Shown one piece after another: positions 26,072 through 32,699 of a DNA stretch of 32,699 nt. Source of the DNA: Candidatus Eiseniibacteriota bacterium. GTDB taxonomy: Bacteria; Eisenbacteria; RBG-16-71-46. Below the pieces are notes generated by a model that was not told the origin of the DNA, ran no database searches, and saw only the letters and a program-made list of their open reading frames with translations. Location of the stretch: contig JADLGX010000366.1 in assembly GCA_020849095.1 (NCBI GenBank), forward strand, positions 1-32,699. Reading direction: 5' to 3'. Within the stretch, counting starts at the first letter, position 1. Each line of letters starts with the position of its first letter. The translations under genes were made by a program, and so were the position numbers.

Positions 26072-28180
26072 ATGTCGAGCACGATCTACCGCTATGATGG
26101 CGCTGAGTTCTTGAGCAATACACCTGAGGCCGATCCGGCCTCAGGCGCCTTTGTGATTCCGTATCGCAGGAGTGCCGTGGTGTCGCAGTGGACCGAGCTG
26201 CTCGAACAGGAGACGGTCGAAGTGCCCGTGACAGACGCCGGTGATGTTGTGGCGGGCGACCTGCTTCGAATCTGGGGAAGGGATTACCCCGACTACCAGC
26301 TCAGTGTGGTCTCGGTGAATGCGTCACGCACCGTGCTCACGATCCAGAACTACGGTGCCCACGTGGGGCTCGCATCCGGTGAGCTGCTGCTGCCGCCGAC
26401 GGATCCGCCCGTGCTCTATCGGGACGCAAATCTGAGCCACCCCTATGGTCAGGTTCTGCCGCGAACGGATAACGCAGGTCGCTGGGATTTCTACGCCGCA
26501 GTCCCGGCGTTGGATCTGGTCATTGGCGGTGGCGGGCTCTCGGCCGAGCTCCTTCAGCACGATCGTTCGGGCTTTCGGGTCGTTCGTGCGTCGTCCACGC
26601 GCGACGCTCGCGACTACGCCTCCATCCAAGCCGCCATCGACGCGCTGCCACCAGAGGGCGGAACGGTGTTCATCCCGGCCGGAATCTGGTATCTGACGCA
26701 GACTCTGTACACGCCGTGTGATCGCCCCTGCCACCTGCTCGGCGAGGGCTCGAATCACGAGGGCGACAAGGGTACGGTGCTGGTGTGGACGACGAACACT
26801 GGGATGCTGAGGCTGCGAGGGAACGACTCGACTGCGCGCAAGATCGTGCTGAGGAATGACTCCACGGGTGAGTCGAGTGCGGAGCACGAGGGCTATGGAG
26901 TCTCGATCGGGCGTCGCAATCGCACGGACGAGCACCCTCATCCCGGCACGAGTGCGACGCAGACCGAGTACGAGAAGGGTGGTTTCCTGCCACTGCGCTC
27001 GGTCGTCCTCGAGGACCTGACGATCAAGAATGCGCCCGGCTGGGGCTTGAGCATTCCCGGGCACGGGCACCAGTCCGACGGCAGCACGGAAGAGCTCTAC
27101 GCGTCTGCTCCGAGCGGCCAGCACGGCGGCACGCTCTCGTTCTGGGTGACGGTGAATCGGGTCAGGATCATCGAGTCGCGAAAGTTCGGCGGGATCTTCA
27201 CCGGGCTCGGATGCACGACGGTGTTCTTCTCGGAGGGCGCATCGCTCGCGCATGGTGTCGGGCAGTCAAACGCCCCGGCCTACTACGCCTACATCCGCGG
27301 CGTCACCCATCCGTCTTTTCACAAGTGGACGTTCGAAGGGACGAGTCCGGAGGGGAATGCAGACGGAACGAGCCGGCCATGGGTGAAGTTCGTCGGCTGT
27401 GAAGCCGTCGTGCTGGATACGGTGTATTTCGAGAACGACATGCATATTTCGGATCTGGAGCCCGCCCCGGGGGCGTCCTACCACGCCCAGTACTTCCTCG
27501 CGTTCTCACAGCGCAATCGTGCAGTGTCGGTGCGCAACATGTTCTTCGCGCGACATGGTGTGTCGAGCGGCAAGCTCAGGTGTATCTACTGTGAGAAGGA
27601 TGGCGTGCGGGGACTGCACATCGAACAGCCTTGCGCAATGTCGAGTACGGCACTTTCGGCACAGATCGGTGGCCAGTGGACTCCCCACGACCGTGAAGCG
27701 ATCGTGCTCAATGCGGACGGGACCGCCACCCACGACAACGAGCACATCGTTCTGGCTGGCGCGGGAGTCGCGCGAGACGCCACGCAGTCCGACGGTGGGG
27801 TGTTGGAGTTCCCACCCCTCACTCACGCCAAGATCCCGCTGACGACGCACGTCCTCGGAACACGCGGTTTGACCGTGCCGCGCTCCACGCCTGCAACTCG
27901 CACGGCAAACGTTCTCGACAATCAGGCCATGCTCACTCGCGAAGGCGCGATCGTCGTGGAGGCGTTGACTTCGGACGCATCCGGCCCACACGGACTGGTC
28001 TATTCGACGGGGCCGGACTCGGGTTGGCGACACATCGGGAACGTTCCCACCCTGACCGAAACACAGCGTGGCCAGTGGTCGGGTTGGCAGCAGGGCGACA
28101 TGGTGATCGACCCTTCCGTTCCGAAGCTCCTCATGTACGTCGAGGGCCAGTGGCAGACCGTCAAAGTGTTCCCGTACTGA
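26072..28180 (+). CDS. Pectate-lyase-like right-handed beta-helix protein, tail-spike-like
   Basis: This 702-residue protein is read from ATG 26072 (GAGG 5 nt upstream). An alternative ATG at 25988 would add 28 residues beginning with a Gly run coded by nine consecutive G. There is no signal peptide. Residues ~170-240 carry the pectate-lyase-superfamily opening (ARDYASIQAAIDALPPEGGTVFIPAGIWYL), followed by irregular beta-helix rungs (VVLEDLTIKNAPGWGLSIPG, NRVRIIESRKFGGIFTGLGC, VVLDTVYFENDMHIS). The end (QQGDMVIDPSVPKLLMYVEGQWQTV) resembles the C-terminal cap of phage tail-spike and similar surface proteins. Local GC is clearly lower than upstream, and codon choice is less biased, which suggests acquisition by transfer. 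No phage genes surround it. A polysaccharide-binding or -cleaving role is plausible. It is followed after 26 nt by the next gene. Confidence 0.7.
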   Translation: MSSTIYRYDGAEFLSNTPEADPASGAFVIPYRRSAVVSQWTELLEQETVEVPVTDAGDVVAGDLLRIWGRDYPDYQLSVVSVNASRTVLTIQNYGAHVGLASGELLLPPTDPPVLYRDANLSHPYGQVLPRTDNAGRWDFYAAVPALDLVIGGGGLSAELLQHDRSGFRVVRASSTRDARDYASIQAAIDALPPEGGTVFIPAGIWYLTQTLYTPCDRPCHLLGEGSNHEGDKGTVLVWTTNTGMLRLRGNDSTARKIVLRNDSTGESSAEHEGYGVSIGRRNRTDEHPHPGTSATQTEYEKGGFLPLRSVVLEDLTIKNAPGWGLSIPGHGHQSDGSTEELYASAPSGQHGGTLSFWVTVNRVRIIESRKFGGIFTGLGCTTVFFSEGASLAHGVGQSNAPAYYAYIRGVTHPSFHKWTFEGTSPEGNADGTSRPWVKFVGCEAVVLDTVYFENDMHISDLEPAPGASYHAQYFLAFSQRNRAVSVRNMFFARHGVSSGKLRCIYCEKDGVRGLHIEQPCAMSSTALSAQIGGQWTPHDREAIVLNADGTATHDNEHIVLAGAGVARDATQSDGGVLEFPPLTHAKIPLTTHVLGTRGLTVPRSTPATRTANVLDNQAMLTREGAIVVEALTSDASGPHGLVYSTGPDSGWRHIGNVPTLTETQRGQWSGWQQGDMVIDPSVPKLLMYVEGQWQTVKVFPY

Positions 28181-28206
28181 CAGAGCGCTTCCCCAGGAGC
28201 CACTGC

Positions 28207-30201
28207 ATGATCTCGCGTCTTGCCTGCCCGTCGACACTCCTGCTCCTTGCCGTCGCGCTGATTGCGGTCTCGCGCGTGCGAGAGGCATCCGCTGCCTGGC
28301 CGGCGCAGGCGAGTGTGGGCGGAGTGGTCGTCTGCGACACCACAGGCGACCAGGAGGAGTTTCGCATTCTCTCGGATGGCGTGGGCGGCGTTTACTGCCT
28401 TTGGGCAGATGTTCGAACCGGATTCGGAGAGGTCCGCCTGAAGCGATTCAATGCTTCGGGCCTGGCCGCAGGTTGGCCGGAACAGGGCTTGCGGATCGCG
28501 GACAGAACGATTGGCGCCTCTGTGCTGACACTTGCACCCAATGGTGCGGGAATGATCGTCGCGACTTGGTGGTCGTCGCCTGACTCCAAGGTCAAGTCGC
28601 AGTGCTTCGACTCGACCGGTGCCGCGTTCTGGACGCCTGGCGGCGCGATCCTCGCCAATCATTTCATCGACCTCTACAATGGCGTGGCGGTGTCTCCCGA
28701 CGGCAGCAGGGTCTATGCGGGCGTCACCGGGACGGCCAATGGGCCGACGATCGCAGCGATTCGTCAGCGTCCAGATGGTTCGCTCGCATGGCCCGCCCCG
28801 ATCGGGTTGCGCGAGTCCTTCCAGCCCGTCTACGAGCCCGTGATCTGCGCCATCACCGACAGTACGGTTGCGATCACATGGCGAGACGACCGAACGGGTG
28901 CTCCCGGTATCTACGGTCAGAGTCTCGACCGGAATGGCAATATCCTCTGGGGCGATGGCGGCAAGCGCCTCATGCCGACACCTGCCACCGAGGGAAGGCT
29001 GTCGCCAAATGGCCTCGGCGGGCTGAGCGGTTGCTACCTCTCTCTCGTGGATGATCCGACTTTCGGCGACTTCCGCCTGTTCAATGTGGATGCGAACGGC
29101 GACACCCTGCGGCACTGGCCTTCTGGCGGCCTGCCCTACATCACGGAACCCAACCAGAACCCGGGTGGATTGCCTGCGGTGACCTTTACCGACATCCCGG
29201 GCGAAGTCCTGCTCGGCTGGCGGGACACCTACGACACCCCGAACGGCATCTTCCGCGTCCAACGTTTCGACACGACTGCGACACCCTTGTGGCCCGGCCG
29301 CGGGCGGATCGCTTATCAGGCGACGTCGCCCACGGGCGACACGCACGGTTGGCCCGACGGAAAGGGCGGCTTCTGCGTCAGCGTGCTCGGCAAGTCGCCG
29401 GGCTACGACGTGTTCGGGCAGTATGTGCGGCCCGACGGTTCGGCGAAATGGCTGACACCCTTCGTACCGGTCTGCACTGCGGCAGGCGTACAGGATCGCG
29501 GCACCTATACGGCGCAACTCGTGACTCCCGATTCCTCCGGCGGCGCCTTCTACTGCTGGGTGGACTATCGCAACGCCTCGACGGCTTCCGACCTCTACAT
29601 CCAGCACGTGAACGCCGACGGCACTCTCGGTGGAGTCGTCACTGCTACCGAGGCGTCGGCCGTCTCTGCGACCTTCCTCGAAGGCTGCGCGGAGGTGCGG
29701 TGGCACGCGTCGGTGGACCCCGGCGTTTCGTTCACCTTGCAGCGCCAGCCCGAGGACGGCGAGTGGGTCGCCATCGGCGTGCCTGCCGACGAGGGCGAGG
29801 ATCTCTGGGCGGCGCGTGACTGCGCTGTCGAACGAGGCGCGCGCTACGCCTATCGGCTCGAATGGTCGCAGGACGGCGAACTTCGGCACTCGGCCGCCAT
29901 CTCGCTCGCGATCCCGCTTCAGCCGCAGTTCGCCTTCTCCTCGCCGTGGCCGAATCCAGTGCGCGACCGGATGTCGTTCGACTACTCGCTGTCGCGTTCG
30001 GGTGCGGTGCGCGTGAGCCTGCTGGACCTCTCGGGGCGCGAGGTGTCGCTGATCGAGTCGGGTGTTCGCGATGCCGGCGAACATCGCGTCACATGGCGAG
30101 CCGGCGGCCGCGGTGGTGGAGTGCTGCGGCCGGGCTGCTACTGGGTCCAGCTGGAGGCCGAGGGCCAGAAGCGTTCGCGGCAGATCGTCGTCGTGAAATA
30201 G
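28207..30201 (+). CDS. Secreted beta-propeller-like protein with FlgD-like C-terminal domain
   Basis: This 664-residue exported protein starts at ATG 28207 (AGGAG 7 nt upstream) with signal peptide LACPSTLLLLAVALIAVSRV. The body contains WD/BNR-like repeated strands with 'G..W' endings: GGVYCLWADVRTGFGEVRLKRF, STVAITWRDDRTGAPGIYGQ, GEVLLGWRDTYDTPNGIFRVQ and GGAFYCWVDYRNASTASDLYIQ. This suggests a propeller of four or more visible blades. A fibronectin-III-like stretch (ATFLEGCAEVRWHASVDPGVSFTLQR) precedes a C-terminal domain PNPVRDRMSFDYSL ... LLDLSGREVSL ... GCYWVQLEAEG. That domain is homologous in pattern to the end of the Calx-beta protein. The gene sits 26 nt after the beta-helix gene and shares its lower GC in the first two thirds. 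The role is probably extracellular; the ligand is unknown. Confidence 0.8.
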   Translation: MISRLACPSTLLLLAVALIAVSRVREASAAWPAQASVGGVVVCDTTGDQEEFRILSDGVGGVYCLWADVRTGFGEVRLKRFNASGLAAGWPEQGLRIADRTIGASVLTLAPNGAGMIVATWWSSPDSKVKSQCFDSTGAAFWTPGGAILANHFIDLYNGVAVSPDGSRVYAGVTGTANGPTIAAIRQRPDGSLAWPAPIGLRESFQPVYEPVICAITDSTVAITWRDDRTGAPGIYGQSLDRNGNILWGDGGKRLMPTPATEGRLSPNGLGGLSGCYLSLVDDPTFGDFRLFNVDANGDTLRHWPSGGLPYITEPNQNPGGLPAVTFTDIPGEVLLGWRDTYDTPNGIFRVQRFDTTATPLWPGRGRIAYQATSPTGDTHGWPDGKGGFCVSVLGKSPGYDVFGQYVRPDGSAKWLTPFVPVCTAAGVQDRGTYTAQLVTPDSSGGAFYCWVDYRNASTASDLYIQHVNADGTLGGVVTATEASAVSATFLEGCAEVRWHASVDPGVSFTLQRQPEDGEWVAIGVPADEGEDLWAARDCAVERGARYAYRLEWSQDGELRHSAAISLAIPLQPQFAFSSPWPNPVRDRMSFDYSLSRSGAVRVSLLDLSGREVSLIESGVRDAGEHRVTWRAGGRGGGVLRPGCYWVQLEAEGQKRSRQIVVVK

Positions 30202-30218
30202 GTCGCCGCGTTTCGTGC

Positions 30219-30250
30219 GAAGCGGGCGAGCCTCCGGGTCCGCCCGCTTC
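30219..30250 (+). terminator. Hairpin terminator after the FlgD-tail gene
   Basis: GAAGCGGGCGAGCC-TCCG-GGTCCGCCCGCTTC forms a 14-bp stem with one mismatch and one G-U pair. It lies 17 nt after the stop. The downstream sequence GCGTTGGGG is not T-rich, so it may need Rho or act only as a 3'-end stabiliser. Confidence 0.6.
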
Positions 30251-30296
30251 GCGTTGGGGCCCGCCACCGGCGCCATATGCGGTACCGTGGGCTCCC

Positions 30297-31166
30297 ATGA
30301 CTCTCCTCACGCTCGCGCTCGTGCTGGCTTCGGCTGTGATTCACGCCAGCTGGAACCTGTGGGCCAAGCAGATCGGCGCCACCGCCCGGCAGGCGGCGCT
30401 CATGTGGCTGCTCACGGGCATCTCGAGCTTGGCGTACGCGCCGCTGGCCGTGTGGCTGTACCTGCACGGCGACTGGCGGCCCTCGCCGCTGGCGCTCGGC
30501 GTCACCATGGCGAGCGGCGCGGTGCATATCGTGTACTTCCTGCTGCTGCTGCGCGGCTATCGCGTGGGCGACCTGTCGCTCGTCTATCCCGTCGCGCGTG
30601 GCACCGGACCGCTGCTGGCGTTCGGCGGAGCGCTCGCGCTGTTCGGGGAGGCGCTCACGCCGGCGGCGCTGGCCGGAGCGCTGCTCATCGCGCTCGGCGT
30701 GCTGGTGCTGACGGCTGGCGCGCCCATCGCCGATCGCAGCAAGCTGGCGCCGGGCCTGCGCTACGGGCTCGCGACCGGAGTGCTGATCGCCACCTACACG
30801 CTGTGGGACGGCTGGGCGGTGAAGGGCGCGCACATTCCGCCGCTGCTCTTCTACTGGGGCGGCGAGGTGACGCGCGTGCTGCTGTTCACGCCCGCGGCCA
30901 TGGGACAGCGTGACGAGATCGCGCGGCTGTGGCGCGACGAACGCCCGCGCGTGCTGGGCATCGCGCTGCTCTCGCCGCTCAGCTACATCCTGATCCTGCT
31001 CGCCATGAGCACGGGCGCCGTCAGCCGCATCGCGCCCGCGCGTGAGGTGGGCATCCTGGTGGGCGCGTACCTGGGTGGCCGCGTGCTGGGCGAGGGGCAG
31101 CGCCGGCGGCGGCTGTTCGCCGCGGCCGCGTTTGCGGCCGGCGTGATCGCGCTGGCGGTGGGGTAG
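30297..31166 (+). CDS. EamA/DMT-family transporter
   Basis: This 289-residue inner-membrane protein is of the drug/metabolite transporter superfamily, with about ten membrane helices in two EamA repeats. Visible marks are HASWNLWAKQIG in helix 1, SLVYPVARGTGPLLAFGGALALFGEALTPAALAG at the end of repeat 1, and YTLWDGWAVKGAH plus APAREVGILVGAYLGG in repeat 2. The substrate is unknown; family members export amino acids, metabolites or drugs. ATG 30297 has no Shine-Dalgarno sequence. TACCGT ends 8 nt upstream, suggesting a leaderless message. The last codons (GVIALAVG, stop) are repeated exactly 940 bp downstream. The gene is convergent with the LamG-like gene, with only 15 bp between stops. Confidence 0.9.
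   Translation: MTLLTLALVLASAVIHASWNLWAKQIGATARQAALMWLLTGISSLAYAPLAVWLYLHGDWRPSPLALGVTMASGAVHIVYFLLLLRGYRVGDLSLVYPVARGTGPLLAFGGALALFGEALTPAALAGALLIALGVLVLTAGAPIADRSKLAPGLRYGLATGVLIATYTLWDGWAVKGAHIPPLLFYWGGEVTRVLLFTPAAMGQRDEIARLWRDERPRVLGIALLSPLSYILILLAMSTGAVSRIAPAREVGILVGAYLGGRVLGEGQRRRRLFAAAAFAAGVIALAVG
31139..31166 (+). repeat. 28-bp direct repeat, copy A
   Basis: This is the final 28 nt of the EamA gene including its TAG. It is identical to 32081-32108 and in the same orientation. Confidence 0.9.
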
Positions 31167-31181
31167 CAGCCCCCGCGGTGG

Positions 31182-31898
31182 TCACCGGAAGAGCGACTTG
31201 ATCCGGCCCCAGGTGGACGGCTTCGCGCCGGTCGAGGCCCCCTGCAGGAACCGGTACTGCGTGATCTCGGCGTGTGCGTTGGACGCGCCGGTGCCGTCGC
31301 CCAGCGTGAGCCGGTTGGCCACCTGGCCAAAACCGGCGCTGTTCGTCGAGATGAGAGTGCCGTCCACGTAGTAGCGAACGGACGATGGCGGCGTCCACTC
31401 GAGCCGGTAGTCGTGGAACTGCGTGTTGTCGTAGGCGCTCGACAGGATGACGCCGTTGACGTTGCGGATCTGGGTGGGCGAGATGCCCATCATGTAGTAC
31501 GTCGCGCCCTGTGCGAACCCGAACGAGAACCCACCCCCGACGAAGCTGTTCGTGAAGTCCCCCTCGAACTGGATCACGCGGCCGCGCATGGTGATCACGA
31601 TGGGTTCGAAGTTGTTGACCACGCCGGTGTGCGTGTAGAGCGCCGAGGTGCCGGCGCCCGTGAATCCGAAGGCCATCGAGTTGAGCGTCAGCACGCCGCT
31701 GCCCAGCGAAAACGTCTGCGCCTCGGTTGCGACGGGCGAGCCTCCGCTCACGAAGGTCCAACCCTGGGCCGATGGCAGCGAGCCGAAGTCGAGCGCGATG
31801 TCGGTGGCGAGCGCGGCGGCGGGCCAGAGGACGAGCAGCAGCGTTGCGGCGGCGGCGAACGCCGCCGACGAACGGCGGAGGGCGGGATTCGAGGACAT
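31182..31898 (-). CDS. Exported LamG/concanavalin-like protein
   Basis: This 238-residue protein starts at ATG 31898 with a weak GAAGG upstream. The signal peptide (SSAAFAAAATLLLVLWPAAALA) is followed by a beta-rich domain: TDIALDFGSLPSAQGWTFVSGG, FEPIVITMRGRVIQFEGDF, FHDYRLEWTPPSSVRYYVDG and NRLTLGDGTG. The FHDYRLEW...VRYYVDG pattern is that of LamG/laminin-G or GH16-like jelly-roll domains, where it forms the central strands. No catalytic E-x-D-x-E motif is visible, so it is more likely a binding protein. The chain ends PSTWGRIKSLFR, an odd Trp/basic tail that could be a sorting or anchoring signal. It sits between two copies of a 28-bp repeat, which suggests that it was inserted here. Confidence 0.8.
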   Translation of the reverse strand: MSSNPALRRSSAAFAAAATLLLVLWPAAALATDIALDFGSLPSAQGWTFVSGGSPVATEAQTFSLGSGVLTLNSMAFGFTGAGTSALYTHTGVVNNFEPIVITMRGRVIQFEGDFTNSFVGGGFSFGFAQGATYYMMGISPTQIRNVNGVILSSAYDNTQFHDYRLEWTPPSSVRYYVDGTLISTNSAGFGQVANRLTLGDGTGASNAHAEITQYRFLQGASTGAKPSTWGRIKSLFR

Positions 31899-32060
31899 GG
31901 TTCACGGCCTTCGGATGAGAGGTGGCGGCGCACCTCGGCCGCGGACGAACCCGCGAGCCGGGTGCGCAATTCTCGCCAGCCGGTTCGATCCGTCGCAAGG
32001 GGAAAATCGGGGCGAAGGCCCTGCCCTGTGAGCGAGAATGGAGTCGCGGCCGCTCTCATT

Positions 32061-32108
32061 GCCCGGGGTACGGGACCACTCGGCGTGATCGCGCTGGCGG
32101 TGGGGTAG
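32061..32108 (+). pseudogene. Remnant resembling an EamA gene fragment
   Basis: In one frame this reads ARGTGPL then GVIALAVG and stop. ARGTGPL also occurs in the intact EamA protein about 180 residues before its C-terminal GVIALAVG. In the ARGTGPL part nearly every third codon base differs from the intact gene, whereas the last 28 nt are identical. An internally deleted relic with a recently converted tail would explain it. The match is short and chance cannot be excluded for the first part. Confidence 0.35.
32081..32108 (+). repeat. 28-bp direct repeat, copy B
   Basis: Exact copy of 31139-31166. It ends 11 nt before the acetyltransferase ATG and contributes the TAG of a possible TAGGAT -10 hexamer. 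Confidence 0.9.
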
Positions 32109-32119
32109 GATTCCCGCCC

Positions 32120-32635
32120 ATGACCATCCAACGCCTGACCCCGGCCCACGCGAGCGCCTACCGTTCGCTCATGCTCGAGGCCTACGACACGCGGCCTGTG
32201 GCATTCGGCACCACGTCGCACGAGGCGGCCGGGTTCCCCATGTCGTGGTGGGAGACGCGCACCCACGACGCGCCCGACTCCACCTGCCTCGTCATGGGCG
32301 TGCTCGACGGCGACGCGCTCATGGGCGCCGCCGGCCTGCTGTTCGAGGCCCGCGAGCGCGCCTGCCACCGCGCCACGCTGTTCGGCATGTACCTGCGCCC
32401 CGTGCTGCGCGGCGCCGGGCTGGGGCGCATGCTGGTCACGGCCACGCTCGACGCCGCGCGTTCGCGGCCCGGAGTGCGCGTGGTGCAGCTGTCGGCCATC
32501 GAAGGCAACGAAGGCGCGCTCCGGCTGTACGAGAAGTGCGGGTTCGTGCGCTACGGGCTGGAGCCCATGTGCTTTTCGTCCGACGGCGGCTGGCTGTCGC
32601 GTGTCCACATGTGGCGCGAACTGGAGGCGCGATGA
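32120..32635 (+). CDS. GNAT-family N-acetyltransferase
   Basis: This 171-residue acetyl-CoA-dependent acyltransferase has motif A visible as LFGMYLRPVLRGAGLGRMLV, where RGAGLG is the R/Q-x-x-G-x-G/A pyrophosphate loop. Motif B is VVQLSAIEGNEGALRLYEKCGFVRYG. The N-terminal IQRLTPAHASAYRSLMLEAYDTRPVAFGTT is typical of the branch that acetylates small amines or amino acids; the substrate is unknown. ATG 32120 lacks a Shine-Dalgarno sequence. TAGGAT ends 8 nt before it, so the message may be leaderless. The longer track ORF upstream is not used. Its stop overlaps the ATG of the next gene. Confidence 0.88.
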   Translation: MTIQRLTPAHASAYRSLMLEAYDTRPVAFGTTSHEAAGFPMSWWETRTHDAPDSTCLVMGVLDGDALMGAAGLLFEARERACHRATLFGMYLRPVLRGAGLGRMLVTATLDAARSRPGVRVVQLSAIEGNEGALRLYEKCGFVRYGLEPMCFSSDGGWLSRVHMWRELEAR

Positions 32636-32699
32636 GCGACGGCGACCTGGGGTTCACGTGGCGGGCGCGCAAGAGCGGTGACGTCGAGGTGCTGCACCA
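32632..32699 (+). CDS. Start of a small hypothetical protein (3' partial)
   Basis: ATG 32632 overlaps the acetyltransferase stop (ATGA) and has GGAGG 6 nt upstream. The 22 visible residues (SDGDLGFTWRARKSGDVEVLH) run off the window. The FTWRxRKSGDVEVLH pattern resembles short uncharacterised proteins often found beside acetyltransferases, but too little is present to name it. Confidence 0.6.
   Translation, partial: MSDGDLGFTWRARKSGDVEVLH

Overview
The window is GC-rich (about 70% in most lines I sampled), densely coded bacterial DNA with no rRNA, tRNA, CRISPR array or recognisable transposase. The gene content suggests a Gram-negative, probably uncultured lineage of the Fibrobacterota-Chlorobiota-Bacteroidota/Gemmatimonadota/'Candidatus Eisenbacteria' type. 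Two secreted proteins end in the same FlgD-like 'PNP...GREV...G.Y.V..' C-terminal domain, and there is a DUF5916 outer-membrane-type protein, a lipoprotein multihaem cytochrome c and a DUF547 protein. The placement is inferred from domain style only.

Layout. (1) 1-3.6 kb: the 3' part of a two-lobed aspartyl-protease-like protein, a NYN-nuclease/cold-shock-domain fusion, and a convergent class V aminotransferase. (2) 3.8-9.9 kb: a DUF5916 protein divergent from a GH63-like glucosidase that is translationally coupled to an exported DUF547 protein. (3) 9.9-11.3 kb: a membrane protein overlapping a winged-helix regulator, read from a good promoter that leaves almost no leader, then a tiny basic ORF. 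(4) 11.3-14.7 kb: a compact four-gene operon (ECF sigma factor, zinc-finger anti-sigma factor, two exported DUF4097-like beta-solenoid proteins) with an ECF-type promoter in front and a strong intrinsic terminator behind. (5) 14.8-16.5 kb: an exported YHS-like protein whose reading frame crosses one in-frame TGA followed by a SECIS-like hairpin, then, 2 nt downstream, a pentahaem c-type cytochrome lipoprotein. (6) 16.5-21.6 kb: a DinB-family protein, an unrecognised exported protein, a methylcrotonyl-CoA carboxylase beta subunit, and an overlapping polytopic membrane protein that may be a GT-C glycosyltransferase. (7) 21.8-30.2 kb: a surface-protein region with a 1345-residue Calx-beta protein, then a lower-GC two-gene island (a beta-helix protein without signal peptide and an exported FlgD-tail protein). 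(8) 30.3-32.7 kb: an EamA transporter, a convergent exported LamG-like protein, a GNAT acetyltransferase and the start of another gene. A 28-bp exact direct repeat copies the last codons of the EamA gene to just upstream of the acetyltransferase.

The most notable observation is the candidate selenoprotein at 14781-15260. A good ribosome binding site and signal peptide lead in frame through TGA into a tandem YHS-like body. A 10-bp hairpin with one bulged base and a G-first triloop sits at the spacing expected of a bacterial SECIS. Other points of interest are the self-contained ECF/DUF4097 module, several SD-less genes with a -10-like hexamer exactly 8 nt before ATG, the NYN-CSD fusion, and the repeat scar around the LamG-like gene.
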